The notes: a model not told the origin generated them from the sequence alone. 64,000 nt of DNA from Gemmatimonadaceae bacterium (GCA_016742275.1 JACVCD010000021.1:1-64000), one strand, 5' to 3'. Shown: positions 1 through 8,996, counted from the first letter of the stretch. Made by a program: numbers and translations.

Positions 1-81
1 CCCGAACACGGTCGTCAAGCCTGATAGCGCCGATGGTACTCCGGGCGAGAGCTCGCGGGAGAGTAGGCCGTTGCCGGCACC
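1..81 (+). rRNA. rrf: 5S ribosomal RNA, 3' part (window starts inside it)
   Basis: The first 81 bases match the 3' two-thirds of bacterial 5S rRNA. The conserved CCGAAC, TAGCGCCGATGGTA and GAGAGTAGG blocks appear in the right order and spacing, and the molecule closes with a TTGCCGGCAC 3' strand of helix I. The 5' part lies outside the window. A strong terminator begins 10 bases downstream, so this is the end of an rRNA operon transcribed on the plus strand. Its exact 3' end is estimated from E. coli 5S length. Confidence 0.88.
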
Positions 82-90
82 TTTTGCAGA

Positions 91-122
91 CCCCCGTCAT
101 TCTTCGGAATGGCGGGGGTTTT
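91..122 (+). terminator. Intrinsic terminator of the rRNA operon
   Basis: A 12-bp stem at 91-102 and 107-118 (with one G-U pair) closes a TTCG tetraloop at 103-106 and is followed by TTTT. It sits 10 bases after the 5S rRNA. The rest of the gap to 215 shows no gene or further signal. Confidence 0.92.
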
Positions 123-215
123 GCGTTTATACCTGCACAGCACAACAACAGCGAAAACACAAAGCGGCGGAATCGTGAATCACGATCCCACCGCTCTTGA
201 ATTGTTTCGGTTCGT

Positions 216-1481
216 TTAAGCCGATTGAATCATGTTCTTGATTCTTCCCACCGCTTCCGTCACCGCCTCTTCACTCGGCCCGAATGAGAAGCGCAGATAC
301 TGACGGAATCGCGACGTATGATCGGCGCGACGTTTGCCCGGATTGATGTCGAAGAACATGCCAGGCACAGTGATCACACGCTCGCGGAGTGCGGCCTCAA
401 AGAACGCCTCACCATCGTTGAACGGCGCGGGCAAACTGGCCACGCTCGCCCACACATAGAATCCGCCATCCGGTTCGTGCTCCACTGTCAGTCCGGCGGC
501 ACGTAGCCCGTCCACCAGAATGCGGCGCTTACGCGCAAACGCCTGATGGATAGCCATCACCTCGGCCCGTGCTCGCGACGGCTCCACAAGGGCACATGCG
601 GCCTCCTGTAGCGGTCTGTTGCCACCACCATCAAGGAAGCTGCCGGCGCTTGTCACGGCCTCAATCACTGCGGCAGGACCCACAATCCAGCTGATGCGCC
701 AACCCGGGCACCGCCATCCCTTGGTGAGACCATCGAGAATCACCACGGGATCACTGTTCACATCGTCCACGAATTCCGCCGCGCTCACCGTCGCGCCTTC
801 AACCAGTCCTTCATCCCACAGGTAGTGGCTGTAGAACTCGTCGAGCACGAGCGTGCACTTGAGCTCACGCGCTTCATGCACCCACGCCGACAGCGCACTG
901 CCACGCAGTACACGTCCCGTGGGATTGGCCGGGTTGCTGAGCAGCAATGCACCCAAGCCACGACCCGTGATTTCGCGCCGCAGATTCTTCGTGCTCAACG
1001 CGTAGCCCGCTTCCGGCTCGAGCAACAACGGAATGGCGTGAAAGGTGCCGAAGATTTCCAGCAACTCTTCGTACGCCGTGTAGTCGGGCAACACATGCCC
1101 GAGATTCACATTGCCGAGTGACGCCACCACCCGCGTAAGCGAGGAGCGACCACCACCGCAGATGCAGACATTCTCCGGCCCGTACTGCGACGCTTTGCCC
1201 TGGCGATAGCGTGCGTTGTACAAGTTGGCCACTGCACGACGCAAGGTGTCGATGCCACCAACCGGCGCGTACTCGTAGTCGTCGGCCGAAATGCTCACAT
1301 CACTCGGACGCGATGGCGATCCGGGAAGTGGACCGGTCTCCGGCTGACCCTGACCAAGATTGCACCACCCCGCAGCGCCCGAGCCATAACCGAACTGCTT
1401 GGCGCGGTCCATGACGTAGATGACGCCCGTGCGTGGTACCGGGCGAAACGCGGGAATGAGTGGGGAAGTGGTGTCGGTCAT
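216..1481 (-). CDS. Pyridoxal-phosphate aminotransferase, class I/II
   Basis: A fold-type I PLP aminotransferase of about 421 residues, the normal length for the family, which moves amino groups between amino acids and 2-oxo acids in the cytoplasm. Visible marks are a glycine-rich CGGGRSSL phosphate-binding stretch, the NPANPTGR substrate and cofactor segment, and LDGLTKGWRCPGWRISW, whose Lys is the expected Schiff-base residue. The C-terminal GGFYVWASV strand is also typical. The ATG at 1481 (MTDTTSPL) is preferred over one six codons upstream because the upstream one falls inside a palindrome. The substrate cannot be told from sequence. The gene stands alone, downstream of the S9 peptidase gene on the same strand. 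Confidence 0.85.
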   Translation of the reverse strand: MTDTTSPLIPAFRPVPRTGVIYVMDRAKQFGYGSGAAGWCNLGQGQPETGPLPGSPSRPSDVSISADDYEYAPVGGIDTLRRAVANLYNARYRQGKASQYGPENVCICGGGRSSLTRVVASLGNVNLGHVLPDYTAYEELLEIFGTFHAIPLLLEPEAGYALSTKNLRREITGRGLGALLLSNPANPTGRVLRGSALSAWVHEARELKCTLVLDEFYSHYLWDEGLVEGATVSAAEFVDDVNSDPVVILDGLTKGWRCPGWRISWIVGPAAVIEAVTSAGSFLDGGGNRPLQEAACALVEPSRARAEVMAIHQAFARKRRILVDGLRAAGLTVEHEPDGGFYVWASVASLPAPFNDGEAFFEAALRERVITVPGMFFDINPGKRRADHTSRFRQYLRFSFGPSEEAVTEAVGRIKNMIQSA

Positions 1482-1498
1482 GCTGCAATGTAGTTGCA

Positions 1499-1581
1499 CT
1501 CACGCTCGAAACTGGTCACTGACCACTCGGAACTGATGTGAAAACAGTTCCGAGTGCCGAGTGAACAGTGTCGAGTGTGAG
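1499..1581. repeat. Long imperfect palindrome, ACTC-rich (type 2, copy A)
   Basis: The core is a perfect 12-bp stem (CACTCGGAACTG at 1524-1535 with its complement at 1545-1556) around a 9-base loop. Outer arms starting CTCACGCTCGAAACTG match each other at about 18 of 22 positions. It fills the gap between two minus-strand genes and could act as an RNA hairpin terminator, although no T-tract follows. Related palindromes lie near 7.25 kb and 44.05 kb. Confidence 0.6.
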
Positions 1582-1594
1582 TCGTTGCGGCGAT

Positions 1595-4285
1595 TTACGG
1601 CACCAAAGCCTTCACAGGCTCCACCTTGCCGCCCTGCTTCACGTGCACGTCCATCCACGCCACCCAACGTGCCCAGAGATCGAGGTCGCTGGCGTATGTC
1701 GCCACGCTATGATCTTCGTACGGGTACATGTAGAGCGCGGCCGGCTTACCGAGTCCCTGAAGCGCCGCATACATGCGCGTGGATGACATGGGCGCCGTAC
1801 CCTGATTCTGATCTTCCCACGCGTGATAGAGCAGCAGTGCACCAGCGATCTTGTCGGCACGCAGGAACGGCGACATGTCGAGGTACGTGGACTGCGCCTG
1901 GAAGAAGTTGCGGCGCTCGCTCTGGAAGCCGAATGGCGTGAGCGTGCGGTTGTACATGCCGTCGCCGGCAATGCCTGCCTTGAAGTTGGGCATGAGCGAC
2001 ATGGCGTTCACGGTGCTGAACGCGCCGTAGCTGTGTCCACCCAATCCCATCTTGTTGCGATCGACGAATCCGGAATCGACAACGGCGTCGAGCACGGCGT
2101 CCAGATTTTCCTTGAGGTCGCGTGTGTAGTTGTCATTCATACGGCCGGCATCACCATAGATAGGGATGTCGGGCTGAATGAATGCGTATCCCTGCGACAC
2201 CCAGAGCTGCATGCTCGACGCGGGGCGCGCCGACGGCACCGCGGGGAACGCATTGATGTTGGTGCTGTAGCGCGAGCGCTCGTATTCGGTAGCCGTGGTG
2301 AATTCGCGCGGATAGAACCAGATGATACCGGGCAGCTTCTGGCCAGGCTTCCAGTCGCGCGGCAGTAGCACATCCACCCAGTACTTGGTGCCATCACGCG
2401 GGCGCGTGACCTGGAAACGCTTAGCGATGGCGCCACTGACTTCCGGGCCCACATCCACATTGCTGGTGAGCTTCTTCGCATCGCTCGCGCTGGCGCCGCG
2501 CAGCCACACATCGGGAATGGTGGTGCGTGATTCGCGCGTTACAAGGAACTGCGACACATCGCGATCGATGGCCGACACGAAGTCCTCGAACATGTCGGCA
2601 GGACTGTCCATGAGACGCGTGCGCGTACGGCTCGTGATGTCGAGACGATCCACCCACGGACGCGGCGCCTGCGTGTTCCAGTTGGTACCCGGCGTGCGGG
2701 TGCCATTCATGGCCACCTGCTTGCCGTCGGTGGAAAGCAGGATGTACGTGGCATTGCCTACGCGACGTGAAAGCAGTGTGCCCTGCGTGGAGTCGCTGGC
2801 CTGTGCTCCGCCACCAAATCCGCCACCGCCACCAAAGCCACCGCCCGTCGACGGCAACCGGACATTGCGACCCAGATTGAATCGCTCGGCCGGGTTCTTG
2901 GCGCGCACGGCGATGACCGCTCCACTGTCACTCACGAAGAGTGTGGTGCTGTCGATGGAGTACATCGCGTTGCTGAGCTGCGGACCACCGGAGTAGAGCA
3001 CGGTGGTGTCATTGGCTCCAAATGGTGCACGCCATAACACGAGCTGCGCACGCGGCGCCTGCACACGGATTGGTGCAGCAGCATTTGCGGCGCGAGCGGA
3101 CGGTCCACCTTCGTTGCGCTGCGGTGCGGCAGCCGCACCGGATGCGCTCGTCGGCACATTCTGCAGGTAGATGAGACCCGGACCAATGGGGTTCCACTGC
3201 AGATTGCGCTTGCCCGTATCGGCGGCTGCACCCGGAGCACCACCCCCACCCGGGCCGCCCTGGCTTTCACGCAGCGGCGTCACGGCGAGTGTGCTGACGA
3301 CACGACCGGTCGCGTCCCACAACTCCTGGACACCGCCAAAATTGTTCACCGGCACCAGATACGAGAACGGCTCGAGCATGCGCGTGACGCGCAGATAGCC
3401 ACCGTCCTGATTGGCGTCGACTGCACGGATCATCGCCGGTGCGCCGATGGTCTTGATGGCACGTGTGCGCACATCGAGCAACGCCACCTGACCTGTGGTG
3501 TGGTACTTGACCAGCGCCTTGTCATGCGGGTCCTGCAGCAACGAAAAGTGCACGGGCTGCGGAACGGCGCGTGATTCGGTGAGTCGCACCTGCGGACCAT
3601 CTTCGATATCGCCTTCACCATGTGTCGGCAGGGCACCACGATTGGTGGGCACGAGCACGGCAATCACATAGCGGCCATCACTCGTGAAATCGAGATCGGT
3701 GACGAGTGTGGCGAGCAGCGGGCGCTCAGACAGCCGCGTGCTGCGTCCCGTCGTGGCATCGGCCACGTAGGCGAAGCTGGCTGTGGCGAAGTTGACGATG
3801 AATGCCACATGCGTTCCGCGCGGCGACCATACCGGCGATGACAACGTCGCGCCGGCAGGAATCTGCACATCGATCGTACGGCCACTGGCCGGGTCGATGA
3901 TGCCGAGTGCGGTGCGTGTGCTGGTGGTGACACTGCGCGCACGGTTGGCGCGTGTATCGATCTGCAAACCACCGAGCCAGATGTGTGGGGCGCCGTACGC
4001 CTTGATATCACCACGGTCCGCACCGGTGGCGCGCAGGAAGCGTTTGCCGTCGGGGCTCTGATTGGTGAAGCTGATGTCTACACGCGGCGCCATCACCATG
4101 CGCTCGATATTGGCAGGCGGCTTGACGAAGGACTCCGTGCGCAGCACCTGCTGCGGGTCCCATCCGGCCGGCGCGGCGGCCGCGCCATTGGTGGGACCAT
4201 TCTGAGCGTGGAGGGTGGCGTGTAGAGGGACGGCCAGCGCGAGGGCTGCCGGCAGGGCGAGAGTGCGGCGGGACGACCGGGTCAT
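1595..4285 (-). CDS. Secreted prolyl oligopeptidase-family (S9) serine peptidase
   Basis: An exported S9 serine peptidase of 896 residues, likely cleaving peptides in the periplasm or outside the cell. It starts with a clear signal peptide (MTRSSRRTLALPAALALA, ending ALHAQ), which fixes the start at 4285 although the frame stays open for 93 more codons. A long beta-propeller-like region follows, with a Gly-rich insert near the middle, then the C-terminal alpha/beta-hydrolase domain. The catalytic triad is readable: Ser752 in GGHSYGAFS, Asp825 in HAWEDQNQGT and His859 in YEDHSVATY. The QNQGT context after the Asp resembles S9D glutamyl-endopeptidase-like members (inference). It is divergent from the next gene across 97 bp. 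Confidence 0.9.
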   Translation of the reverse strand: MTRSSRRTLALPAALALAVPLHATLHAQNGPTNGAAAAPAGWDPQQVLRTESFVKPPANIERMVMAPRVDISFTNQSPDGKRFLRATGADRGDIKAYGAPHIWLGGLQIDTRANRARSVTTSTRTALGIIDPASGRTIDVQIPAGATLSSPVWSPRGTHVAFIVNFATASFAYVADATTGRSTRLSERPLLATLVTDLDFTSDGRYVIAVLVPTNRGALPTHGEGDIEDGPQVRLTESRAVPQPVHFSLLQDPHDKALVKYHTTGQVALLDVRTRAIKTIGAPAMIRAVDANQDGGYLRVTRMLEPFSYLVPVNNFGGVQELWDATGRVVSTLAVTPLRESQGGPGGGGAPGAAADTGKRNLQWNPIGPGLIYLQNVPTSASGAAAAPQRNEGGPSARAANAAAPIRVQAPRAQLVLWRAPFGANDTTVLYSGGPQLSNAMYSIDSTTLFVSDSGAVIAVRAKNPAERFNLGRNVRLPSTGGGFGGGGGFGGGAQASDSTQGTLLSRRVGNATYILLSTDGKQVAMNGTRTPGTNWNTQAPRPWVDRLDITSRTRTRLMDSPADMFEDFVSAIDRDVSQFLVTRESRTTIPDVWLRGASASDAKKLTSNVDVGPEVSGAIAKRFQVTRPRDGTKYWVDVLLPRDWKPGQKLPGIIWFYPREFTTATEYERSRYSTNINAFPAVPSARPASSMQLWVSQGYAFIQPDIPIYGDAGRMNDNYTRDLKENLDAVLDAVVDSGFVDRNKMGLGGHSYGAFSTVNAMSLMPNFKAGIAGDGMYNRTLTPFGFQSERRNFFQAQSTYLDMSPFLRADKIAGALLLYHAWEDQNQGTAPMSSTRMYAALQGLGKPAALYMYPYEDHSVATYASDLDLWARWVAWMDVHVKQGGKVEPVKALVP

Positions 4286-4382
4286 GCAGGCTCCGATTGA
4301 GGGGCAACGGAAAATTACGCGCGAGGACCCATTGGCGTTTGCTCTGCGATTGCGTCGATTCTCCGAGGCGGTAGTTTCGCGC

Positions 4383-5234
4383 ATGGATCGTCGCCAATTC
4401 CTTGCCGTTTCCACTGGCACACTTGCTGCCAGCCGCCTCCCGGGCAGCCCGCTCCGGGACGCCTTGCCCGCTGAGGGGCGTCTTGAACGCATTGGGCTTG
4501 AGCTGTATGCCGTGCGGGCCGCCATGAAGGCGAATCCCGAGGGCACGTTCGACGCCATCGCCAAGATGGGCTACACCGATGTCGAGCTGCTCTGGAGCTT
4601 CAAGAACTTCGATCGTTCGGTGAAGCAGGTGAAGGATGCGCTCAAGGCGTCGGGGCTCAAGGCACCTTCGGCGCACATGGCACCGGAAACCATTCTCACG
4701 GAATGGGAGCAGCGGCTTTCTGAGGCCAAGGAACTGGGGCACCAGTATCTGATTGCGCCCAGTTTGCCGGCGGAAGCCAATCGCTCCATTGCCGCGGTAC
4801 GACTTTGGGCCAATCGATTCAATTCGGCGGGTGAAGTCGCGCGCCGATACGGCATTTGGCTGGCGCTGCACAATGAGCCCAATCACGAGAAGCCCATCAT
4901 GGGCGAATTGCCCATGGAGGTGTTTCTGCGTGAGACGGATCCCAAGGCCGTGCGCTTTCAGCTTGACGTGGGCAACATGCTCCTCGGTGGCGGCGATCCC
5001 ATGGCGTTTCTCGCCAAACATCACGATCGCTGCTGGTCATTTCACTTGAAGAATGTTGCAGCCGGCGCGACCCGCGACACGGAATTGTCCAAGGGACGCT
5101 TTGATCTGCGTGCGTTTCTCGCGCAGGTGAAAGACCTGAACAAGAAGCCGTGTTTTGTGGAGCAGGAGGGCAGTGGTGACGAACTCGCGAGTGCGCGGGA
5201 GAATCTCACGTATCTCAAGGCGCTGCGCTGGTAG
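4383..5234 (+). CDS. Tat-exported sugar phosphate isomerase/epimerase-like TIM-barrel protein
   Basis: A 283-residue member of the xylose-isomerase-like TIM-barrel superfamily, to which bacterial 'sugar phosphate isomerase/epimerase' proteins belong. The start at 4383 gives an N-terminus with a twin-arginine motif (MDRRQFLAVSTGTLAAS), so export in folded form is expected. The barrel begins at LERIGLELYAVR. Candidate metal ligands occur in YTDVELLW, the ALHNEPNHE segment, FQLDVGNM and the CWSFHLKN and FVEQEGSG strands, in the order expected for a divalent-metal site. The natural substrate is unknown; many exported homologues are annotated only by fold. Confidence 0.8.
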   Translation: MDRRQFLAVSTGTLAASRLPGSPLRDALPAEGRLERIGLELYAVRAAMKANPEGTFDAIAKMGYTDVELLWSFKNFDRSVKQVKDALKASGLKAPSAHMAPETILTEWEQRLSEAKELGHQYLIAPSLPAEANRSIAAVRLWANRFNSAGEVARRYGIWLALHNEPNHEKPIMGELPMEVFLRETDPKAVRFQLDVGNMLLGGGDPMAFLAKHHDRCWSFHLKNVAAGATRDTELSKGRFDLRAFLAQVKDLNKKPCFVEQEGSGDELASARENLTYLKALRW

Positions 5235-5257
5235 CCCATGGCAGCGGGAGCCCGCGT

Positions 5258-5809
5258 TCAGGGCTCCGCTGCCCGAAGCGCGGCGCGTCCGGCTTCGAGG
5301 ATTTCGTGCGAGAGTGCGTCGTCATCAACGGCACGAGCGAGGGCCATGGTGCCAACCAGCGTAGCGAAGGCGCGAATGGCTTCTTCGCGTCCGCCCGCCA
5401 TGGCCGTGAATTCCGCGAGATAGGCCTCGAGCCCCTCGGTATATGCGTGACGCACGGGCGTCGCCTGTCTCGCTACTTCGCCTGACAGGCTGGGAAAAAG
5501 GCAGGATCGATCCGGGTGATCGCGATTGCTGACCGAGAGATAATGATCGGCATATTCACCCAATGATTCGCCGCGTTCGACGCGTGCTCGCAGTCGCTCC
5601 GCCAACACGCCGAAATGATGCGTGAACGCTTGTGCCGCCATGTCCTCCTTCGAATCGAAGTAGGCATAGAAGCCGCCGTGCGTGAGGCCGGCTTCCTGCA
5701 TGACATCGGCCACGCGTACACCCTCGAAGCCGAGCCGACGGAATTCGGCGCCGGCCGCGTTGAGCAGGGTGGTGCGGTTTTTTTCGACCTGTTCCTTGGT
5801 GGAGCGCAT
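5258..5809 (-). CDS. TetR/AcrR-family transcriptional regulator
   Basis: A 183-residue TetR-type repressor with an N-terminal helix-turn-helix: AGAEFRRLGFEGVRVADVMQEAGLTHGGFYAYFDSKEDMAAQAF contains the diagnostic GFYAYFDSKEDM recognition region. The C-terminal half is the ligand-binding dimer domain. It is divergently transcribed from an MFS transporter gene, and two palindromic operator-like sites lie between them, so it most likely represses the transporter and itself. A GAGGA ribosome-binding site precedes the ATG at 5809. The inducing ligand is unknown. Confidence 0.88.
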   Translation of the reverse strand: MRSTKEQVEKNRTTLLNAAGAEFRRLGFEGVRVADVMQEAGLTHGGFYAYFDSKEDMAAQAFTHHFGVLAERLRARVERGESLGEYADHYLSVSNRDHPDRSCLFPSLSGEVARQATPVRHAYTEGLEAYLAEFTAMAGGREEAIRAFATLVGTMALARAVDDDALSHEILEAGRAALRAAEP

Positions 5810-5864
5810 GACAGCGGGTCCTCGCGACCGGAAAGCCCTCGAATACCTGGAGTAGCAATGAATC

Positions 5865-5918
5865 TTGACAATTTACATGATGGCCGTCATAAATCAAATA
5901 TGACGGTCATCATGTAAA
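5865..5918 (+). promoter_or_regulatory. MFS-gene promoter overlapping paired TetR operator-like palindromes
   Basis: A consensus -35 TTGACA at 5865-5870 is followed, 17 bases on, by CATAAA as a candidate -10. Two 19-bp arms, 5872-5890 and 5900-5918, are inverted repeats of each other with one mismatch and a 9-bp spacer. Each arm also holds its own imperfect dyad of the form ATGAYGGCCRTCAT. The sites cover the promoter core, which fits repression by the neighbouring TetR protein (inference). The start codon of the transporter is 16 bases downstream. Confidence 0.75.
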
Positions 5919-5934
5919 CGACTCAAGGGATCAC

Positions 5935-7215
5935 ATGCTCGCTACACGAGTTGCCGCGGCGTTAGAGCGTCGCCAGGTGCACTATGGCTGGGTGGTGGCC
6001 GGTGTCACGTTTGTCGTCATGCTGGTCACAGCCTCCGCCCTGGGGGCGCCCGGCGTGCTGATGCCGCCGCTGGAGCAGGAGTTTGGGTGGAGCACGGCGG
6101 ACATTTCCGGTGCGTTGGCGCTGCGGCTGGTGCTGTTCGGGCTTATTGCCCCATTTGCTGCATCGCTGATGATTCGCGTCGGGCTCAAGCGTGTGGTGGT
6201 GACAGCCTTGCTCCTCATTCTGGCGGGACTCGCGCTCTCCACCTTCATGTCAGCGCGTTGGCACCTCGCGGCGACATGGGGTCTCATTGTCGGTGTGGGC
6301 TCCGGTATGACGGCCATGGTGCTTGGCGCCACGGTTGCTGCGCGGTGGTTCACCAAGCGTCGTGGGCTCGTGATTGGTTTGCTGAGTGCTTCATCCGCGA
6401 CGGGGCAGTTGGCATTTCTTCCGTTGATTGCGAGTCTGTCATCGTCCAGCGGATGGCGGAGTGCCATCTTCCTGCTGACTGGCTTGCTGACCGTGGTGCT
6501 GGTCTTGGTGGTGTTGTTCATGAAGGACCGGCCGTCCGATGTTGGTCAGCGAGCCTATGGTGATGCGGCCGATGCGCCCCTGCCTCCGGCTCCAGTCATG
6601 GTGTCGCCGATTGGCACGCTCAGGGAAGTCAGTCGCTCGAAAACATTCTGGGCACTCTTTGCCACGTTTTTCATTTGTGGTGCGAGCACCAACGGCTTGG
6701 TGGGGACGCACTTCGTGTCGCTGTGCGGTGATCATGGAATGATTGCGGTCACGGCCGCATCCGTGCTCGCGATGATGGGCATCTTCGATTTCATCGGTAC
6801 GGTGGGATCGGGCTGGCTGTCCGATCGCTACGATGCGCGCAAGCTGCTGTTCTGGTACTACGGGCTGCGTGGACTGTCACTGCTTTATTTGCCTTATGCG
6901 GATTTCTCTCTGCAGGGATTGAGTCCGTTTGCAGTGTTCTACGGTCTCGATTGGATTGCCACGGTGCCGCCGACGCTCAAGCTCACCACCGACACCTTTG
7001 GCCGTGAAAAGGCCGGTGTGGTATTCGGTTGGGTCTTCATGGGGCACCAGCTTGGAGCCGCGTCGATTGCATGGACGGCAGGCATTATTCGCACCACGCT
7101 CGAGACCTACATGCCGGCGTTTATGCTGGCTGGCGCATTGTGCATGGTGGCGGCAGTTGTGGCGCTGCGGATCGAGCGGGTGGGGAGCCGAGTAGCGGTT
7201 CCGGTTGCCGCGTAG
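5935..7215 (+). CDS. Major facilitator superfamily transporter
   Basis: A 426-residue inner-membrane transporter with 12 predicted hydrophobic segments, the usual size for the MFS. The first segment begins after HYGWVVAGVTFVVMLV, a start common in oxalate/formate and monocarboxylate-type members. The loop between helices 2 and 3 (LMIRVGLKRVV) and the central loop at VLFMKDRPSDVG match the family layout. An AAGGGA ribosome-binding site precedes the ATG at 5935. Control by the divergent TetR gene is likely from the shared operator region. The substrate is not predictable beyond a guess at organic acids. Confidence 0.86.
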   Translation: MLATRVAAALERRQVHYGWVVAGVTFVVMLVTASALGAPGVLMPPLEQEFGWSTADISGALALRLVLFGLIAPFAASLMIRVGLKRVVVTALLLILAGLALSTFMSARWHLAATWGLIVGVGSGMTAMVLGATVAARWFTKRRGLVIGLLSASSATGQLAFLPLIASLSSSSGWRSAIFLLTGLLTVVLVLVVLFMKDRPSDVGQRAYGDAADAPLPPAPVMVSPIGTLREVSRSKTFWALFATFFICGASTNGLVGTHFVSLCGDHGMIAVTAASVLAMMGIFDFIGTVGSGWLSDRYDARKLLFWYYGLRGLSLLYLPYADFSLQGLSPFAVFYGLDWIATVPPTLKLTTDTFGREKAGVVFGWVFMGHQLGAASIAWTAGIIRTTLETYMPAFMLAGALCMVAAVVALRIERVGSRVAVPVAA

Positions 7216-7230
7216 GCGTTCAGCCTGGAG

Positions 7231-7323
7231 CTACTCAATACTCAATACTTTCACTCAAACCTCAGAGCTAACCGGGCGTTCGGTCAGCTCTGAGCTTTGA
7301 GTAGAAGTTCCTGAGTTGTCAGT
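7231..7323. repeat. Palindrome between convergent genes, terminator-like (type 2, copy B)
   Basis: A 17-bp stem with one mismatch (7253-7269 and 7286-7302, ACTCAAACCTCAGAGCT-type arms) encloses a 16-base loop. ACTCAATACT words flank it on the left and CTGAGTTGTCAGT on the right. It separates the convergent MFS and SDR genes and probably works as a bidirectional transcription stop. It shares its ACTC/AACT word style with palindromes at 1.5 and 44.05 kb. Confidence 0.6.
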
Positions 7324-7334
7324 ACGACAGCCGA

Positions 7335-8933
7335 CTACCAATCCGTCGGCTTGTAGTCCTTGAGGAACTTGCCCCACACATGCGTACCGGTGTTGATGCC
7401 GTCGATAATGGGATCAACAATGCGCGCGGCACCATCGACGATATCGAGCGGCGGATGGAAGCGATGTTCTTCCACCTTGCGCGCGGCAATGTGCACGGGG
7501 TCTTCGTCCGTCACCCAGCCGGTGTCCACGGCATTCATGTGAATGCCGTCGTTCACATAGTCGGCCGCTGACGTGCGCGTCATCATATTGAGCGCGGCCT
7601 TGGCCATGTTGGTGTGAGGGTGCCGCGTGGTCTTGAACTTCCGATAGAACTGTCCTTCCACCGCGCTCACATTCACGATGTGTTTGTCGCGTTCGGGCGT
7701 GCGCATCATGAGTGGCTTGAGACGCGCATTGAGCAGGAATGGTGCGATGGCATTGACCAGTTGCACCTCCAGGAGCTCGACGCTCGGCACTTCGTGCATG
7801 AGCAGGCGCCACGAATTGCGTTCGCGCAGATCGACCTGTTGCAGATCCTGATCGAGACGGCCTTCGGGGAAGAGATGGGCCTGATCCTGATGCTCCTCTG
7901 CAAGCAGCGCCACCTGCGACAGCTCGGCCGCATGAGTGATGCCCGCGACATCGGCAAGTGCCCGCGGCAGCGTGGCCGGCGTGATCATCTCGTCTTCACG
8001 GGCGACGCCCGCTTCCGGCAGCAGATGATAGCCGCGCACACCCTCGTAGGCGCCAAGCAGTTTGCGTGCCTGCTCGGGCATGTCGGTGAGTGACGCGCGC
8101 TCGATATCCATCATGTGCTTGTAGAAGTCGGGCGGACGCCGGACGGTCTGACAGGCATTGTTCACGATGAAGTCGAGGCGATCGTGCGTCTCCATCAAGT
8201 GATGGCAGAACGCTTCCACGCTCGGCGTGTGCCGCAGATCGAGACCATAGATCTCGAGACGGTGCTTCCACTGCTCGAAGTCGGGTTCGGCTGCGTAGCG
8301 CTGCGCCGAATCACGAGGAAAGCGCGTGGTGACAATGAGGTGTGCACCGGCCCGCAGCAACTTGATACCGGCCTGATAGCCGATCTTGACGCGACCACCC
8401 GTTAGTAGTGCCGTCCGTCCATGCAGGTCGGCCAGCTCACCACGCTTGCGGAAGTTGAACTCCGCGCACGTGGGGCACATCTGGTCATAGAAATGATGAA
8501 TGACCGTGAATTCCTGCTTACACACGTAGCAGTGCTGCGGCTCGAGCGCCTCGCGGAATTCCGGTTCATCCACCGTACCCTGCTCATCACTGGCAGGGAG
8601 CAGATAGTTCGGAGTGGTGAACACGGTCTGCCGACGGAGTCGGCGAATACCGGTCTCCTGCAACTGATTCTCGGCTTCCTGAATCTTGATCGTGCGCTCG
8701 ACCTTCTTCTGACGCTTGGTGGCCTTGACCATCTGGCGGCGCAGAATGGCATCGGGACGCGACACCTCGCCAGCCGCCTTGAGAAGCCGCGTGCGCTCCT
8801 CATCGGGAATGTCAAGCAGACCGGCGCGATCGTTGGCCAATTGCTCGAGCAGAGCCGTGGCTGCAGCAACCTGCTGCGCCAATGACGTGGCCGTGGAATC
8901 GGCCGACGGGGAGTTCAGGGGCGTTTCCGACAT
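7335..8933 (-). CDS. Zinc-ribbon/SDR fusion protein with altered active site
   Basis: A 532-residue protein, about twice the length of a classical short-chain dehydrogenase. Residues 1-110 are helical and charged. A four-Cys zinc-ribbon-like motif follows (C135, C138, C153, C156: CYVC and CPTC). From about 168 an SDR Rossmann domain runs to the end, with the dinucleotide motif written TGGRVKIGYQ (178-187), NNA at 258-260 and Ser423. The catalytic YxxxK reads T441-NMA-K445, so the usual Tyr is missing. About 80 extra residues sit between the NNA and catalytic segments. Function is unknown; altered chemistry or a non-catalytic NAD(P)-binding role is possible. It is convergent with the MFS gene. 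Confidence 0.78.
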   Translation of the reverse strand: MSETPLNSPSADSTATSLAQQVAAATALLEQLANDRAGLLDIPDEERTRLLKAAGEVSRPDAILRRQMVKATKRQKKVERTIKIQEAENQLQETGIRRLRRQTVFTTPNYLLPASDEQGTVDEPEFREALEPQHCYVCKQEFTVIHHFYDQMCPTCAEFNFRKRGELADLHGRTALLTGGRVKIGYQAGIKLLRAGAHLIVTTRFPRDSAQRYAAEPDFEQWKHRLEIYGLDLRHTPSVEAFCHHLMETHDRLDFIVNNACQTVRRPPDFYKHMMDIERASLTDMPEQARKLLGAYEGVRGYHLLPEAGVAREDEMITPATLPRALADVAGITHAAELSQVALLAEEHQDQAHLFPEGRLDQDLQQVDLRERNSWRLLMHEVPSVELLEVQLVNAIAPFLLNARLKPLMMRTPERDKHIVNVSAVEGQFYRKFKTTRHPHTNMAKAALNMMTRTSAADYVNDGIHMNAVDTGWVTDEDPVHIAARKVEEHRFHPPLDIVDGAARIVDPIIDGINTGTHVWGKFLKDYKPTDW

Positions 8934-8996
8934 AGCCCTGAAATCTAAGGGAACCGGCCCTCCGGACGAACCGGGGAAAACAGTCCGAACGACCCC

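Noticed and set aside
4008-5024. Minus-strand open frame (338 codons) across the divergent S9/TIM-barrel gap
   Set aside because: It covers two start regions that carry signal peptides in other frames. The translation matches nothing and the GC pattern fits a shadow frame.
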